DNA of 64,000 nt from Ichthyophthirius multifiliis (GCF_000220395.1 NW_004085911.1:1-64000), one strand, 5' to 3'; positions 24,807 through 39,540 are shown, numbered from the stretch's first letter. Program-made: numbers and translations. The notes: a model not told the origin generated them from the sequence alone.

Positions 24807-27800
24807 TATTAATATTATTAAATGTTTTATAATATGTATAATAAATATATTATTTAATAAAATTGATTATTTTTTAAATAATTATATTATATATTCTTTG
24901 ATAATTCTTTTGTTTTTCTATTAATTTATTAAATAATTATATAAAATAAAACATAATAAAAAATAAAAAAAATAAAATAATATGATAGTATAAAAATATA
25001 TATAAAATTATATATATATATATAATTAAATAAATAAAATAAAAAAGAAAAATAAATGAAATTTATAATATAATAAATAAAAATTAATATTTCTAAATGT
25101 TTCAAACAACACAAAATAAAAAAAAAATTAATATTTAAAATAATTATGCTTAATAATTTAAGAATTTAAAGAATTTGAAAAAATGTAATAAAAAAATAAA
25201 AAAATGTTATTAAAATAAATACTATTGTTATTATTATTTTTTATATATTGTTTTTATATTTATCGTTTTTATTTATTAATTTTTATATTATAAATTTTTT
25301 CCTTTATTACTTTTTTTATTATATTATAATGATTATATTTTTTCTTAATTTACCTAAATTTGTTTTTTATAAATATAAACCAAAAATTATTTATTATTAT
25401 AATAAATTTTAATTTTTTTTTTTTATTTTATTTCAAAATATATTTTCAAACTTATTAAAACACGCTATAATAATCATATTTTTAATATTTTCTTTTGTAA
25501 ATTGATAATGAAACTATTTTTATAATATAATTATTTTTGTTAAAATTATATTAACATTTTTTTATATAATTAATTTAATTTAATTTATTAAAAATAAAAA
25601 TCAATAATATAATAAATTATAAAATAAAAATATATATAACTTAAATAAAAATTTATTTATATAAAAAAATAATTTATTTTTTTATTAGAAAAAATTAATA
25701 TATTAAAACAAAAAAACATTTCTAATAAATAATTAAAAATTAATTTATTAAATGTAATATTATTCATTTATAAAAAAAATAAAAACTTATATATCTATAA
25801 TTTTAATTTTTACATTATATATATAATTTTTTTATTTTAAATTCTTTTAAAACATAAATAATATTATTAATTTAATCAATAAGTTTATCTTAACAAAAAC
25901 TAATGAAATTAAATTCAATAATTTTATATATATGAATTTATTTCCAAACAATGACAAAGTAAAACTTTATATTTTTGTTTGATAACCCTCTAAAAATAAA
26001 TATAATAAAATACGAAATATACACTCAAGAATAATCTCAAAATCAAAAAGGCAAAATAGTAACTTAATATATACATTTTTTCAATAAAAACATATAAAAC
26101 CCAATAATACTATATTTTAGATAAAATTATTATTACATATAATAAATTTTTACTACATGAGTATTTATGCAGAATATAAATTCAAAAAGAATCTAAAACT
26201 ATATGTAAAATGATGAAAAAATAAATATTATTATGAAAAAATTTACAGATTAAATTAATGTAATATGCTTTAAACACTATTAAAGAATAATGAAGCAAAA
26301 GAAGCATTATCCTTAAACCTTATAAAAAGAAATATTTATAAATACTTGGTAATAATAAATAAGAAATAATGTTATAATGTAAATTCGAAAATTCCATTAT
26401 GAACAATATAATAATTACTTTTAAATAAATTTCAAAAAAATTATCAAATAAATTTAATTTTTATAAAAAATACATATACAATAAATAATGTTTAAATATT
26501 ATTATATAATAGCGAATATTAATGATAAAATCTTTAATTTTTTATAAAAAATCCAATAAATTAATAAAAGAAGTTTCAATAATAATACTAAATTCTTTAA
26601 CTATAAAATAAAATTTATTATATTATTTTAGTTTTAACTTAACTTAACTTTTTTTTTTACACTTATAATTGTTATAAAGTAAAGTATTTTTAATTAAAAA
26701 TAAGAATATATGAATATATATTTTATTTTTATTTTTTTATTAATTTATTAAGTAATTTAAAAAAAAAAAAAAATTAAAAAGGCGAGAAAAAATGCTTATT
26801 ATCTTTTTTTAATTGAGTATTTTAAAAAAAATTAAAGGAAAAATAAACAATTATATATATTATTATTTTTTGTAAAAAATAATAAGATATTATATTATAT
26901 TAAAATGAAAATACTATAAAAAATAATATAGAAGCTTAAAAAATTTCCTAATTTCTTCTTAAAAGTAATTGGAATAAAAAACTAATGTTTATTTATATCA
27001 AGTTTTCCTTTAAATTAAAAATGATAAAGAATATAAAAAATAATTCGTAAAGCAAAAAATGAAAGAATATTCATAAATAAGAAGTATATAGAATATTTAA
27101 AAAAATTGATTTTAAAGAATAAATTTATAAAGATTGCTTAAAAGGATTTAATAAAAAATAATATATAAAAAAATTATTTAAAAATAATATTTTTATTATT
27201 AAATTTCTTTTTACTCAGCTAGTTAATATATATAAGTTATTTGATGTGTAAAAATAAAATTAAGTTGAAAATTTATTTTTAATGTAAAAAAAAAAAATAT
27301 AAAAATATAAGAATATTAAATAGTGTTAATATATTTAAATTAAATAAATAAATATTATTAAAATAATATAAATATGATATATTATTTAATAATTAAAATA
27401 TATAAAGATAAAAAATATATATAATTTAATAATAAATTTTAGATTTAATGATTAAAAACATTTAATAATATCTATTAAATATCTTATTATAATAAATTAA
27501 AATATATATTTTTTAGAACATAAATTTATATAAAATATAATAGTCATTATAAATATATCAGATAATTGGTTTTAAATATATATAAATAGATATATATATT
27601 TGAAAATATAATTATAAAAATATATAAATTTAAAAATATATAAATATATAATATATAAATATATAAATATATAAATATATTAATATATAAATATATATTC
27701 AGCATAATATATGTTTACTTTTTTTTTTATAAATATTTTTTTAAAATAAATTCATCCTAATTTAAAATAAGCATAAATTACTTTAAATTTTTATAATATT

Positions 27801-27925
27801 TTTAAAAATATATAAATAATATAAAATTATAAATATATATATATTTTTTATTATTTTATATATTTTTTTTTTTTTTTTAAATCAATTAAAAAGAAAAAAA
27901 TACATAATTATAAAAAAAATATTTA
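24807..27925. other. Long AT-rich intergenic region
   Basis: About 3.1 kb without a confident gene. 24807-26100 is A/T noise; an open frame at 24929-25114 on the minus strand encodes almost only I/Y/F. A slightly less AT-rich part at about 26139-27290 is listed separately. Repeats of ATATAAAT type fill 27590-27700. Confidence 0.6.
26139..27290 (+). other. Weakly coding-like stretch, no gene model
   Basis: Short plus-strand pieces have mixed residue use, for example LQTLLKNNEAKEALSLNLIK near 26260-26330 and KYIEYLKKLILKNKFIKIAQ near 27090-27150. They lie in different frames without convincing splice sites between them. A long frame open from 26234 to about 27022 is dominated by I, F, K and N. 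This may be a divergent multi-exon gene, a relic, or chance. Confidence 0.2.
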
Positions 27926-29036
27926 ATGTCAAAAAATTTTTAAAATAGTGAAAATTTGAAAAATCTTAAAGAACTTTACATTTAAAAATATTCCGAAAAG
28001 CGAAAATCAAACACTAATCAGCAAATTATATTTTCAATAAACAAAAGCAGTTTAATTAATAATCATAAAAATCCTATTTAATAAATTAAACTATCTTAAT
28101 TGTAAAATCAAACAAGTAAATTAGAAATTAATTCAAAAAATCAAGAAGTTAATATAATTTTTTTTTATAAATAAACATTAATATTTTTATTTTAAAAAAT
28201 AAAAATAAAAGCCTAAAAATTTTAAATTTAACATATAAATTGATTCAAAAGAAAACAATTCTTAAAGAAAAAATGAAAATTAAACATTATATAAAAGTTA
28301 AGTATATGAAAATTAAATTAATAAATAAAAATATACACAGTCTTAAAATATAACTAGAAACAATTCTTTCCTTAATTAAATTTCTTCACCAAACAATCTA
28401 AAAAAAGAGTTTAATTCAAACCAAAATCTGTAAAAAATAAGAAATTCTAGAGGATCATCAGGTTCTATATATAATGAAGGAAAAAATATAAACAATTAGC
28501 TATTAGATAAATATAAATAAAATCCTTTTTTGAATTATAAATAGTTCAGTTAATAATAATCATAAAAAGATATTTAACAAAATATAAGCAATTTAAAATT
28601 TTCATCAAATTAATTTAGTAATTCTTAAAATAACTCATAAAATAATATAAAATAATAAAATGAATTAAGTCCTTTAAATAAAAATAGATAATTAATAGAA
28701 AATAATTATATTAAAGATAAACTAAAATTTTAAACTTGTATTTTATTATAAAATTAATATATATTATTATTTTTTAGAATAATTATTGAATAAGAATTTA
28801 TTTAATTATTAATATATTATTGGAAAAGGAGGTTTTGGAAAAGTAAAAAGTTAAAAAAATATATAAATTACATTTTATCATATAATTTAAAATTTTATAA
28901 GAATATTAATTAAAATTACAAAAATTAAAAAATAATTATTTATTAAACATTTTTTTATATCAATTTTTACTAATTTAAAAAAAATAATATTAGAACAATG
29001 ATAATATATTATATTAATATATGAAAAAAATAATAA

Positions 29037-29083
<47 letters not shown>

Positions 29084-30445
29084 TTATAATTTATATTTTA
29101 TTTTTATTATAATAAAAAGGTTTGGCGTGTTGAAAATAAAAAAAATAAATAAGTATATGCAATGAAAGAAATGTTAAAATCAAAGTATATAAATATAAAA
29201 TATATTTTATTAAATATGTAAAGAATAATTACAAAAAGAAGTATACATTCTGTTATGAGTGAAAGAAATTTACTCGCATAATTAAAACATCCGTATAATA
29301 AAATTAATTTATTTTTTATTTGATATTAATAAATATAGATTTATTGTAAATATGAATTATGCTTTCTAAGATAAAGATAATTTATATTTACTTATGGATT
29401 TAGTAAACGGAGGAGATTTGAGATTTCATATTGGTTAATAGAGAAGATTTAAAGAAACCTAAACAAGTATAAAAAAAAACTATTAAAAAATTAATTAAAA
29501 AAGAATTCTTTGCATGTTGCTTGATACTTGCTCTAGAATATTTACATAATAATAATATTATTCATAGAGATGTAAAACCTGAAAATCTTGTCCTAGATAC
29601 TAATGGTTATGTAAAATTAACTGATTTAGGTGTTGCAAGAGAATGGAAGGAAGAAAATGCTTAAGATACATCAGGAACTCCTGGATATATGGCTCCAGAA
29701 GTAATGTGTAGATAAAATCACGGAATAGCCGTGGATTATTATGCGTTAGGAGTTATTGTATATGAATTTATGATGGGAAGAGTAATTTTTTATTATTTTT
29801 TATTTTTGTTTCTTAAAAAAAAGAAAAAGAGACCCTATTTAGGACGAAACAGAAGAGAAATAAGAGACAACATTCTTTCAAAATAAATTTAAATAAAAAA
29901 ACATGAAATTCCAGAAGGATATTCAATTGAAGCTGCAGACTTTGTTAATAGAGTATATATTTTTATAAAAAAAAAACTAAAAAAAAAAGATGATTTAAAG
30001 AAAACCTATAAATAGATTAGGATATAATGGACCTTAAAGTGTAAAAAATCATCCTTGGTTTAATAATTTTTAATGGGAAAAATTATATAATAAAGAATTA
30101 AAAGCTCCTTATATTCCTATAGTATTTAAATATATATGTATGAATATATAAAAAAAATGTAATAGTCAATAGAAAATAATTATGAATATAGATAATAAAT
30201 ATCAGTTGATGATATAGATTCAAATGAAGAATTAAATTAATAAAATGCACTACTTTTAAGAAAAGAAAGTGTTTAAAGTATATATAAATAAATATTTATA
30301 TATATTTATATATATATATATAAAAATTAATTAATATATATATATATATATATATATTTTTTTTATATTTAATTATCTTATTTATTATTAAGATTTGTTT
30401 GCTGGATATAATTATAATATTGAAGAATTTTTAAAATAAGCATGA
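27926..30445 (+). CDS. AGC-family Ser/Thr kinase, STK32/YANK-like
   Basis: A predicted protein kinase of 590 aa in eleven exons: 27926-28147, 28212-28737, 28778-28842, 29120-29184, 29224-29292, 29339-29466, 29504-29781, 29830-29952, 29990-30121, 30166-30277, 30393-30445. All phases agree. The first 250 residues are an S/N/Q-rich leader. The kinase domain shows [11 protein letters not shown] (Gly loop), VYAMKEM (ATP lysine), [39 protein letters not shown] (DLG in place of DFG) and [11 protein letters not shown]. The GGDLRFH block and the tail [20 protein letters not shown] resemble STK32 kinases. All catalytic residues seem present. Its substrate is unknown. Confidence 0.88.
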
Positions 30446-30636
30446 AATAATAAAAAAGTTTTTTTTAATATTTATATTTAAGTATGATAATTTATAACAA
30501 AAAAATATATAATTAATTTAAATTTATATAAAAATAATTATTTTTTTTTTAAAAAAAAAACTAAATAATTAATTATTTTTTTTAGTAAATATATAATATA
30601 AAAAAAAATATTAATATTAAAAATAAAAATTAAATT

Positions 30637-31118
30637 ATGAAGTAAATTAAATCTTTAATCACTGAAAATTAAGAAAAAAACCTATTTTGATATAAACACA
30701 TTTTAAAAATAGTAAAAAGAAATAAGAAGACACATCTGATTAAGAAAGCATTCAAAAACATAATGAAAATCTTAATAAACAGGAATTTTTTAAATATCAA
30801 GATGAAATACTTATAAAAGAAGAGCAAAAAGAACTTGATAAAATTTAGCAAAAACTTCTTTAAACAGACCCAAATAAATATTTCGAAAAAATTATTGAAA
30901 TGAATGATTTTGCAGTCCAAAAATTAAACGAAAACTAATAAAAAGATGCACTAATAATATTACAAAGATGTGAAAGAATGCTTGAATTATCAGCAAATGC
31001 AGGATAGATAATAGACAGAAATTTGATTATAGTAGTGTTATATAATCGTGCATGTACATAATAAAGGTAATAAATATATATATAAATAAAATGTATAAAA
31101 TATATAAATATATAAACT

Positions 31119-31150
<32 letters not shown>

Positions 31151-34100
31151 TTATATAATTTTAAATTGTTAATATAAAAAATAAAATAAATTTTATAATT
31201 TATTTAAAATAATAAAATTTATTAAATATACTATATAATTTAATTATCAAAATAATGTAGAACATAAAATAAAAAAAAAATATTTATTTATTTTCTAATT
31301 AATATATATAATTTTTTTAATATTTAAATATTTTTTATTTATATATATATGTATTCGCAAACATTATTATACATTAAAAAATTATAATATATAAATAAAA
31401 AAATATTTAAAATTAATTAATAAAAATATATATTATGAAATTAATATTTCAATAAATAAAAATTTATACATAAAAATTAATATCTTCTTAAAATTAATTT
31501 AATTATTGTATAAAAAATATAATATTTAAAAATATAGATGTATTATATATATAAATTTAAAACAATAATTTAAATAAATTACAATTTAATATTGTAAAAA
31601 GTATCATTAAATTTTAATTAAAATAAAAATTATAATTGTTAATTATAATATAATTTTTTAAATAAATTTAATAAAAATTATTTTATTTAAAAAAAAATTA
31701 ATAATAAATTTATAAATGTAAATTAATATATAAAATTATATATGATTTTAAAAAATATATATAATTTAAATATATTAATATATATATATATATATATTAT
31801 TTTATATATATTTTTATATATATATATATATTTACAAATTTTTAATACTTTATTCATTTAATTTAACTATTTTTTATTTAATATATCCTTATATTTTTTA
31901 TTTTATTATTATTTTTTTATTATTTTTTTTATATATTTAATTTATATTTTTGCTTTTTTTTATTTAAATTTATATTCTATTTATATTTTATTATTTTTTT
32001 TAATATTATTTTATCTTTTATTACTTTTTTATTTTTATTTTGATAATTTTTTTATTTTTATTATAGTCTATGGATTTTGGATAAATGTTCTAAATATATT
32101 GATGGTGTAATATATAATTTATTAATTAGTTTAAAAGAAGATGATGAATAATTCGATAATCTATAATAATAAAATAAAAAATCCTTAAAAGAATATATTT
32201 CCTACTGAATTAAAAAAAGGACATTTCTAGTTAAATCTTATCTTTAATGTTGTGCTATTTTATCTTAATAAGGTTTTCATTAAAAAGCCTTAGAAACTGC
32301 TTTCGAAGGTGTCAAAATACTTAAAAAAATTCTTTAAAAATGCTATTAATATATAAAAGAATTACTTCTTAAAAACAATAATATAAAACTTCAAAAAAAA
32401 ACAGAACAAAAATAATATTAGATATAATTCGAAAAACTTGTTCTTTAAAATGCCTTTAATATTCTCTAAACTATATAATAGATTGCTTTTGTTGATGAAT
32501 AAGATAAATCTTAAATCTATAGTTATAGAGAAGCCAAAAAAAGTCTTTATTTCTGGAAAAATAATCCCGATAATAACGAAAAACATCTTCGAATGGAACT
32601 AAATGTCCCCACGAAATTAAATGAAGATGAAACTCGGTCAATTTTAGGCGTTTAAAATGGTTAAGAATGGATAGAAAACTTTAATATAGGTTCTATAATG
32701 CATATGATTCCTATAAAATATGACGAATTTATATTCTAAGGAGACTTTATGTATGAAATTTCTAAAAAAATGATTCTAGAAAAAGTTTTTATATAAAAAA
32801 ATATAAAAAAATAAAAAAAATATAAAAGGTAATTTATCTTTCTATTAATTATTTTACAATAGCTACAGAAATAAGATTTATAGAATTAGAAAAGCACTAA
32901 GAAAAACAAGCTTCAGAAAATAAATTATAAACAGAAGGTTATTATTAAAGCGAAATGTATCATTTAAAATCTATTTAAATAGCATGTTAACATATAACAA
33001 CTAAAAGTCCATATATAAATCATATAATAACTTCTTATCATAAACACTATAACTTAAATTTGGAAACTATTGTAAATTTATATATATTATATTATATATT
33101 TTTAAAATATAATAGATAATTTAAATTACAAAAATAAAATAAAAATAAATAAATAAAAATGGAAATTTATATATATAAAAAAATATAAAAAAATAAAAAA
33201 TAAAATAAAAAGATATAAAAATTATATATATATATATATATATTATTAAATATATATATATTTATTTTACATTCTTATTTTTATATTCTATATATATACT
33301 AATTTATATATGATTATTCATAAAATATAATTTGCATATAATAAAAAATATTTTTTTAAAAATAGCTATAATTATTTATTATATATATATACATATAATT
33401 TTTTTTAATAAATATTTATATATTTATATATTAGTTAGAAGAAAGTTTAAATTCTTATTAAGAACATAATAATATGTTTAATAAATATTTATAAGTTAAA
33501 CAATAAAATTTAAGCCATTTATAGAATTTATCATTTAATATTAAATAAGTTGATAGTAATTAATAAGAAGCATAATAATTTGAAGAATTAGTTGATAAAT
33601 TCATAAGTGTAATGAGTGAAGATGAATAAACACCTATATATAGTAATTTAAAAAAATAATAATGCTTTTAAAAAGGCTCCTAATCTAGTCGCTCATATAA
33701 CAAATAAGATGAAAATTAATAAAGCGATGTCTAAAAATAAAGAAATACTAAATTTGATTTTAAATATAACAACTTTACTGCATCTAATACCAATTTTAAT
33801 ACACCTAAAAGTGTTTAAAGTGTTCGAAAATCGATTTTAGAATTAACAAATCAAAAATATAATATTAGTGGAAATATTAAAAAAAATATTTTAAGCAAAA
33901 AAACTACAAATCCAACAATACAAATAAATAATAACAATTATAATAATATACTTTTTTTGACTTAAAATACTAATAATAGCATAAATATAAAAAATAATAA
34001 TAATGAGAAATAAAATAAATTATAAAAAAAAGAAAATAAATTAAAAAATTCAAAAGAAAAAATAAAAGAAATATTTTAAATAAACTTAAAAAAATTCGAA

Positions 34101-34310
34101 GATTGGGAAAAAAAAAACAAAAAAAATTAAAATTCTGAAAATTCTATAAATAATTAAAAATTAATAACTTTAAAAAATATAAAAAAAGAAACAATAAAAT
34201 AACTACTTTAAGAAAGTAAAATTATACCAAAAATAAATTTAAATGATTTAAAATTTTTCACTAATGTAAAATAATTTTCACCCTTAGAAAAATAAAAAAA
34301 TAAAAAATGA
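30637..34310 (+). CDS. TPR/coiled-coil protein with Q/N-rich tail
   Basis: An unrecognised protein of about 744 aa. Exons 30637-31066, 32067-32784, 32863-33071, 33435-34310. TPR-like helices occur at DALIILQRCERMLELSANAG and SYLQCCAILSQQGFHQKALE. Exon 4 is a long S/N/K-rich tail (SVQSVRKSILELTNQKYNIS). Two coding A7 runs, at 30674-30680 and 32764-32770, each need one more A. With both, the sum of exons is a codon multiple and every splice phase fits. A TGA at 32206-32208 lies in frame. It disappears if the A6, A4 and A7 runs around it each lack one base, giving NIFPTELKKRTFLVKSYLQ. The first intron is 1,000 bp. Confidence 0.68.
31067..32066 (+). other. Exceptionally long intron (1,000 bp), almost pure A+T
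   Basis: Bounded by AAAG|GTAATAAA and TTATTATAG|TCTATGG. The codon is split AG+T, and joining gives TQQSLWILDKCSKYIDG in one frame. Other introns in this window are mostly 37-160 bp. No coding stretch lies inside. The alternative is that two genes are being joined, but exon 2 has no good start codon of its own. Confidence 0.55.
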
Positions 34311-34480
34311 AAAAAGATATAATTAAAAAAAAATATATATAAATATATAATATAAAATATAAAAATATATATATTAAATAATAAAATATATATAAATATA
34401 AATATAAATATAAATAGAAATATTAATATAAATTTAAATATTTATTTTAATCAATTTTATTTTTATTACAAAAAATAATT

Positions 34481-35867
34481 ATGTTTTTTCTTCAAAAAAT
34501 ACCATTTAAATCCTTCTTTATTCAAAATAAAAATTTACTTTTTTTATTTTCATAAATACCTTAATTAGAATAAGAATTAAAGAAAAATATTTTAGAAAAA
34601 TAATATACATCATGTATTTAAATTTTATAAAATTTGATTTAATAGAAATTTTTAAATTATCCTTTTAATCCATCTATAATATTAAACTAAAGGTTTTTTT
34701 TTTTCTTATTTTTTTTTTATTTATAATTAGAATGTTATCAGAAATTTACCTTTATTTATAATAATATGATGATTCTTTTAAAATTTTAAACGAAGCTTTA
34801 AAACATACAAAAGATTATGAAAATAAAGAATAATAATCATATGTTTTATGTGATATTGCAGGAATTTATTTTATAAAATAAGAATATTAATAAGCATTAA
34901 ATTACTATTAATAATCTCTTGAAATCTAATAAAAAAATAGCGAATTTCATGGATAAACATTATTAAATTTTGGTTAAACATTATTATAAACAGGAAAAGA
35001 TGCAGAAGCATAATAGACCTTTGAAAAAGCCAAAATAACATTTTAAAATTTAATCTAATCAACAAAAGACGAAACTTAAAAAAATGAATTATAAAAATTA
35101 TTAGGTTAAAAAAAATATTTAAAAAATAATTATAAATATTATTTTTTTGAAATTAAAAAGCTTATACAATTTATATACTTGGCTAATTATATTTTGATAA
35201 AAATTAATTTAATGAAAGTGAATAATAATTTAAAAGTTCACTAGAAATATACAAGCATATATACGGAAATGATAATATAATATTAATAAAAAATAAAAAA
35301 TTCTTAGGATTAATAAATTAAAAAAAAAAAAATCATGAATAGGCCTTAAAATACTTTCAATAAGCCATAAACATATATTCTAAATAAAAATAAATCCATG
35401 ACTGGAACGATTATTTAAACCTATTATTAAATTGCGCTTAAATATATTAAAATATGAAAAAATACTAAGAAGCAATTACCATAAATAATCTTTTATCAAA
35501 ATACTTACATTAAATTAAAAATGATAATATCCTTCTTGCCGTGAAACAAAACCTTGCCTAAATTTCAATTTAATAATAATAATACTTTGATGCCAAAATA
35601 CATATATAAGAAGGACTTAAGTTAATGTAAAGTAAACCTATTAATATTCAAAAAGCTATTTTGTAGTCTTAATTAGCTTTCGTTTTGGTGCATTAAGATA
35701 AAGATTATCAATAAGCATATGATTTGGCTAAAGAATCTTATGAGTTTTTTAAAAAATCAGGTTAAAATTAAGAAGCTATGAGAGATTGCTTAAAAACTTT
35801 GGGTTTAGCGACAAAAGAATTGGGAAATTTAAATTAATCTTTAGATTATTTAAATTAAATTAAATGA
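34481..35867 (+). CDS. TPR-repeat protein, possibly mitochondrial
   Basis: A protein of 430 aa with tetratricopeptide repeats. Exons 34481-34692, 34731-35104, 35161-35867, introns of 38 and 56 bp. The first 28 residues (MFFLQKIPFKSFFIQNK) are basic and hydrophobic with no acidic residue, like a mitochondrial presequence. TPR units include YDDSFKILNEALKHTKDYEN, QEYQQALNYYQQSLEIQ, FGQTLLQTGKDAEAQQTFEK, HEQALKYFQQAINIYSK, KKYQEAITINNLL and KDYQQAYDLAKESYEFF. The partner is unknown. An ATG at 34732 just after the first intron would drop the presequence, but the upstream exon reads as coding and is in phase. Confidence 0.8.
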
Positions 35868-36065
35868 ATTTATTTTTAAAAAATATATCTAAAATATTTT
35901 TTAATATTTTGATATTTTTTATTTTTTTTTATAAAAATATTGTAAAAATTATAATTTAATTTTTTATTAAAATAAAATTATGTATTATTTTTTATCATAA
36001 TCAACATTTTTAAACTTATTAAAAATATTTATAAAGAAGAAAAATATTATATTAATAAAAAAAAA

Positions 36066-38184
36066 ATGATTAAAAAGCTTCTCAAATACAGATTTTCATA
36101 TACCGTTCATAACCAATCTTATATTCATGGTATTTCTGATAAGCCTTTACAATATTAAACAATAGGCTAAAAACTAAGACAATAAGCACATAATTATTCT
36201 GACCATCCCGCCTTAATATCTCATCATTAAAATTCAACATTTACATATTCCGATATTTACTAAGAAAGCGAAAAGTTAGCTGCAGCTTTAATAAACATTG
36301 GACTTTAGAAAGGTGATAGAATCGGTATATATTCCCCAAATAACTACGAATGGATTTTGACCTAATATGCAGCTTCAATAGCCAATTTAATTTTAGTAAA
36401 TATAAACCCTAACTATCAACTACATGAATTAGAATATTGTCTATCTAAAGGTAATATAAAATAAAAATAAAACTAAAAAAAAAAAAGTCGGAATTCGAGC
36501 ATTAGTAACAGCTTCTTAGTTTAAAAAAATGAACTATTTGAAAATGTTAAATGAATTAATTCCCGAACTTGAAACTTCTAAATCAAAAGAATTAAAAAAT
36601 TCTAAATTCCCGAAATTAAAATACATAATTAAAATAGAAGACTCACCTACCTAAAATATGATTAATTTTAAAAGCCTAATGTAAATTCCTAAAAAAGAAG
36701 ATTTTTCTAAAATAAATAAAATTCTCAAAAATACAAGTCCTGATGATATTACAAATATTTAATTTACTTCAGGCACAACAGGAAGGCCTAAAGGAGCTTC
36801 TTTGACACACTTTAATATATTAAATAATGGATATTATATAGGTTTTTTTTTTCTATTTTATTTTTATTTTATTTATATATACATAAAGCTGATAGATTAG
36901 GACTAAATTCATAAGATAAAATATGCCTTTCAGTCCCTTTGTATCATTGTTTTGGTATGGTAATAGGAAATCTATGTGCTCTTAATTTTGGAGCAACAAT
37001 AGTAATAAATTCTGAAGGTTTTAGTGCTTAAAAAACATTAGAAGCAATAACAAAATATAAATGTACTACTTTATATGGAGTTCCAACAATGTTTTATGAA
37101 TATATCAAGGAATACGAAGCTTATCCCCATTAATATAATATAAATAGCTTAAACAAAGGAGTTATGGCAGGTTCTTTATGCCCATAAGTTTTAATGGAAA
37201 AATTAAAAAATTAATGGAATATAAAAGACCTATAAATATGCTATGGAATGACTGAAACCTCACCTGTTTCTTTTCAAACTTCTAAAACAGATTCATTAGA
37301 AGATAGTTGTAGTACAGTAGGTTAAATACTACCCCATTTAGAGTCAAAATTAATAAATAAAAAAGGAAAAATAGTGCCAAGAGGAGAAATAGGCGAAATA
37401 TATATAAGAGGATATTCAGTAATGTAAAAATATTGGGATGATATAAAAAAAACTAATGAAACTATCGATATAAACTCATGGATCAAAACAGGAGATTTAG
37501 GAAAAATGGATGAAAGAGGATATATGTAAATTGTAGGAAGGTCTAAAGATATCATAATAAGAGGAGGGGAAAATATATATCCAAAGTATATAATAAAAAT
37601 TTAAAAAATTTATTAATATTATATTAATAATTAAGAATTTATATATTTACAAAAGCTCTATATATAAAAAAAAAAATATAGGCTTTTTGATAATGTAATA
37701 AAAATTTTAAAATTAATATATAAAAAAATTAATTAAAAAAATAAGATATTTATTATATATATATATAATATATTATATTCAAAAAATATATTTAATATAA
37801 ATATATATATATAATATATATATATATATTATATATTATTTATATATACATTTTTTTATTTTTAGGGAAATTGAAGAATATCTTAGAAAGATTCCTAAAA
37901 TTATGGATGTATAAATTGTTGGTATACCAAATAAAAAATATGGAGAAGAAATATTTTGTTTAATCATACTTAATCCAAATGTTTATTTTGATAAGTAAGA
38001 AGTATATGAATTTTGTAATCGAAAAATTGCATATTTTAAAGTTCCAAAATATGTAAAGATTGTAGATTAGTTCCCTCTTACTGTTACTGGAAAACCTTAA
38101 AAATTTATTATTGTTAATGATTTAATAAAAGAAATGGATGGTAACGAACATAATCTTCTTAAATATTAAATTAGAGAATATTGA
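36066..38184 (+). CDS. ACSF2: Medium-chain acyl-CoA synthetase, ACSF2-like
   Basis: AMP-forming ligase that activates fatty acids to acyl-CoA, probably mitochondrial; 584 aa. Exons 36066-36450, 36488-36841, 36889-37585, 37866-38184, all in phase. The N-terminus [17 protein letters not shown] is presequence-like. Core motifs are [18 protein letters not shown] (P-loop A3), [32 protein letters not shown] (A5), [20 protein letters not shown] (A7/A8) and [17 protein letters not shown]. The C-terminal lysine region reads [12 protein letters not shown]. The 280-bp last intron carries a TA-rich repeat. The ACSF2 assignment rests on the [12 protein letters not shown] and YHCFGMVIG blocks. Confidence 0.92.
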
Positions 38185-38408
38185 GTATTATTTTTATTTA
38201 TCTATTATTTTTTTGGAAAATATTTTTTTTTAATTTTTTTTTTATTTTATTTAATATATTTATTATTTAATTATTATTTTGTATTTAATAAAAAAACAAT
38301 TAAGAATATACTTATTAATATTAAAAAACCTTATAATAAAATAAAATTAATAAATATATATTACAAAAATAAAAAAAAAAGATAAGATAATAAAAATATA
38401 AAAAGAAA

Positions 38409-38987
38409 ATGAATGTACTTATTTTATTAATTTATAAAAAAATACATAATTATATATATATATAATTAAAAGATATTATATATATTAAATATATCAAAAA
38501 ACTAATTTTTATTGAAAATAAGGTCTTAAAATATTAATAAAAATCAGAATAAAATTATGATTCAGATGAAAAAACACAAGCATTTGATTAATCATCATCC
38601 AAAAATGTAAAAAATCATATACGATTGATAAATGTAATAAAATAAAACTAACTATATAATAAAAGTAAAAAATAGACTTTAATTGATCAAGCTAATTAAA
38701 TTTTAGGCGGATATAATAAAGATGTAGAATTTTTAAGATAAGAGATTTCATAAATAAAATAAGAAATTACTATTTATAATAAAGAAATAGTCAATACTAC
38801 AAAACCAAGTATTTCATCATTAATTAAATCTTTAAAATTAAATACTGTTTTATAACGAGATGAAAATTTCAAACTTTAAACATAAATAACAGAATTAAAA
38901 AAAGAGAAATGCTTATTATAATAGCTTATTATATAATGCATTAATAAATTAGGTATTTTAGAAGTTTAAGTAGGTTAATACCAATGA
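38409..38987 (+). CDS. Small coiled-coil protein, 156 aa (hypothetical)
   Basis: A probable two-exon gene: exon 1 is only ATG-AAT (38409-38414), intron 38415-38522, exon 2 38523-38987. Exon 2 has clear coding character: DSDEKTQAFDQSSSKN, LIDQANQILGGYNKDVEFLR, TTKPSISSLIKSLKLNTVLQ, then a heptad-like FKLQTQITELKKEKCLLQQL. No family is recognised. The two-codon first exon is inferred from phase and from AAG|GTC at the acceptor, so the true start could lie elsewhere. Confidence 0.5.
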
Positions 38988-39540
38988 AAATTAAATTTAT
39001 TATTTGGAAATATTTATTTTATTTATATATTTTTTTATACTTATATAAAATCTTTATTAATTTCTTAATTATTTTATTTTTTTAATTAATATTAGTTTTT
39101 TATGAAAAAAAAATTATAATATTAATACAAAAAAATGTTTATATATATCTAAAAATAAAATATAAAAATTTAACAGTATTTATATGTATTTTTTATTAAT
39201 ATAAAGAATATTTAATTTAATATATGTGTTTATTTTTAATTACTTAATATAAAATTATAAGAAATTTATTAATATTTTTATTATACCCCTGAACATAAAA
39301 ATTATTTTTATTATATTATATATTTTACAATATTTTTTAAATAAAGAATAATAAATTAAAATTAAGATATATTTAAAATATTTAATAAATAAATTTTAAA
39401 CTACCACTAATTTTATTCAAACTTACAAAATATTAAATTAAATATTTATATAAAAAGAAAGTTTATATTTTACAATAAAAACATAATTATTAATTTTTAC
39501 AGCAAAAATAACATTTTTGATAATATATATAATAATAAAC
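38988..39540. other. Intergenic AT-rich DNA
   Basis: No coding-like frame or notable repeat is seen. It holds A/T homopolymers and scattered ATTA motifs. Confidence 0.6.

Noticed and set aside
24929-25114. Minus-strand frame of 61 codons
   Set aside because: It is low-complexity I/Y/F, with no start context or neighbours supporting a gene.
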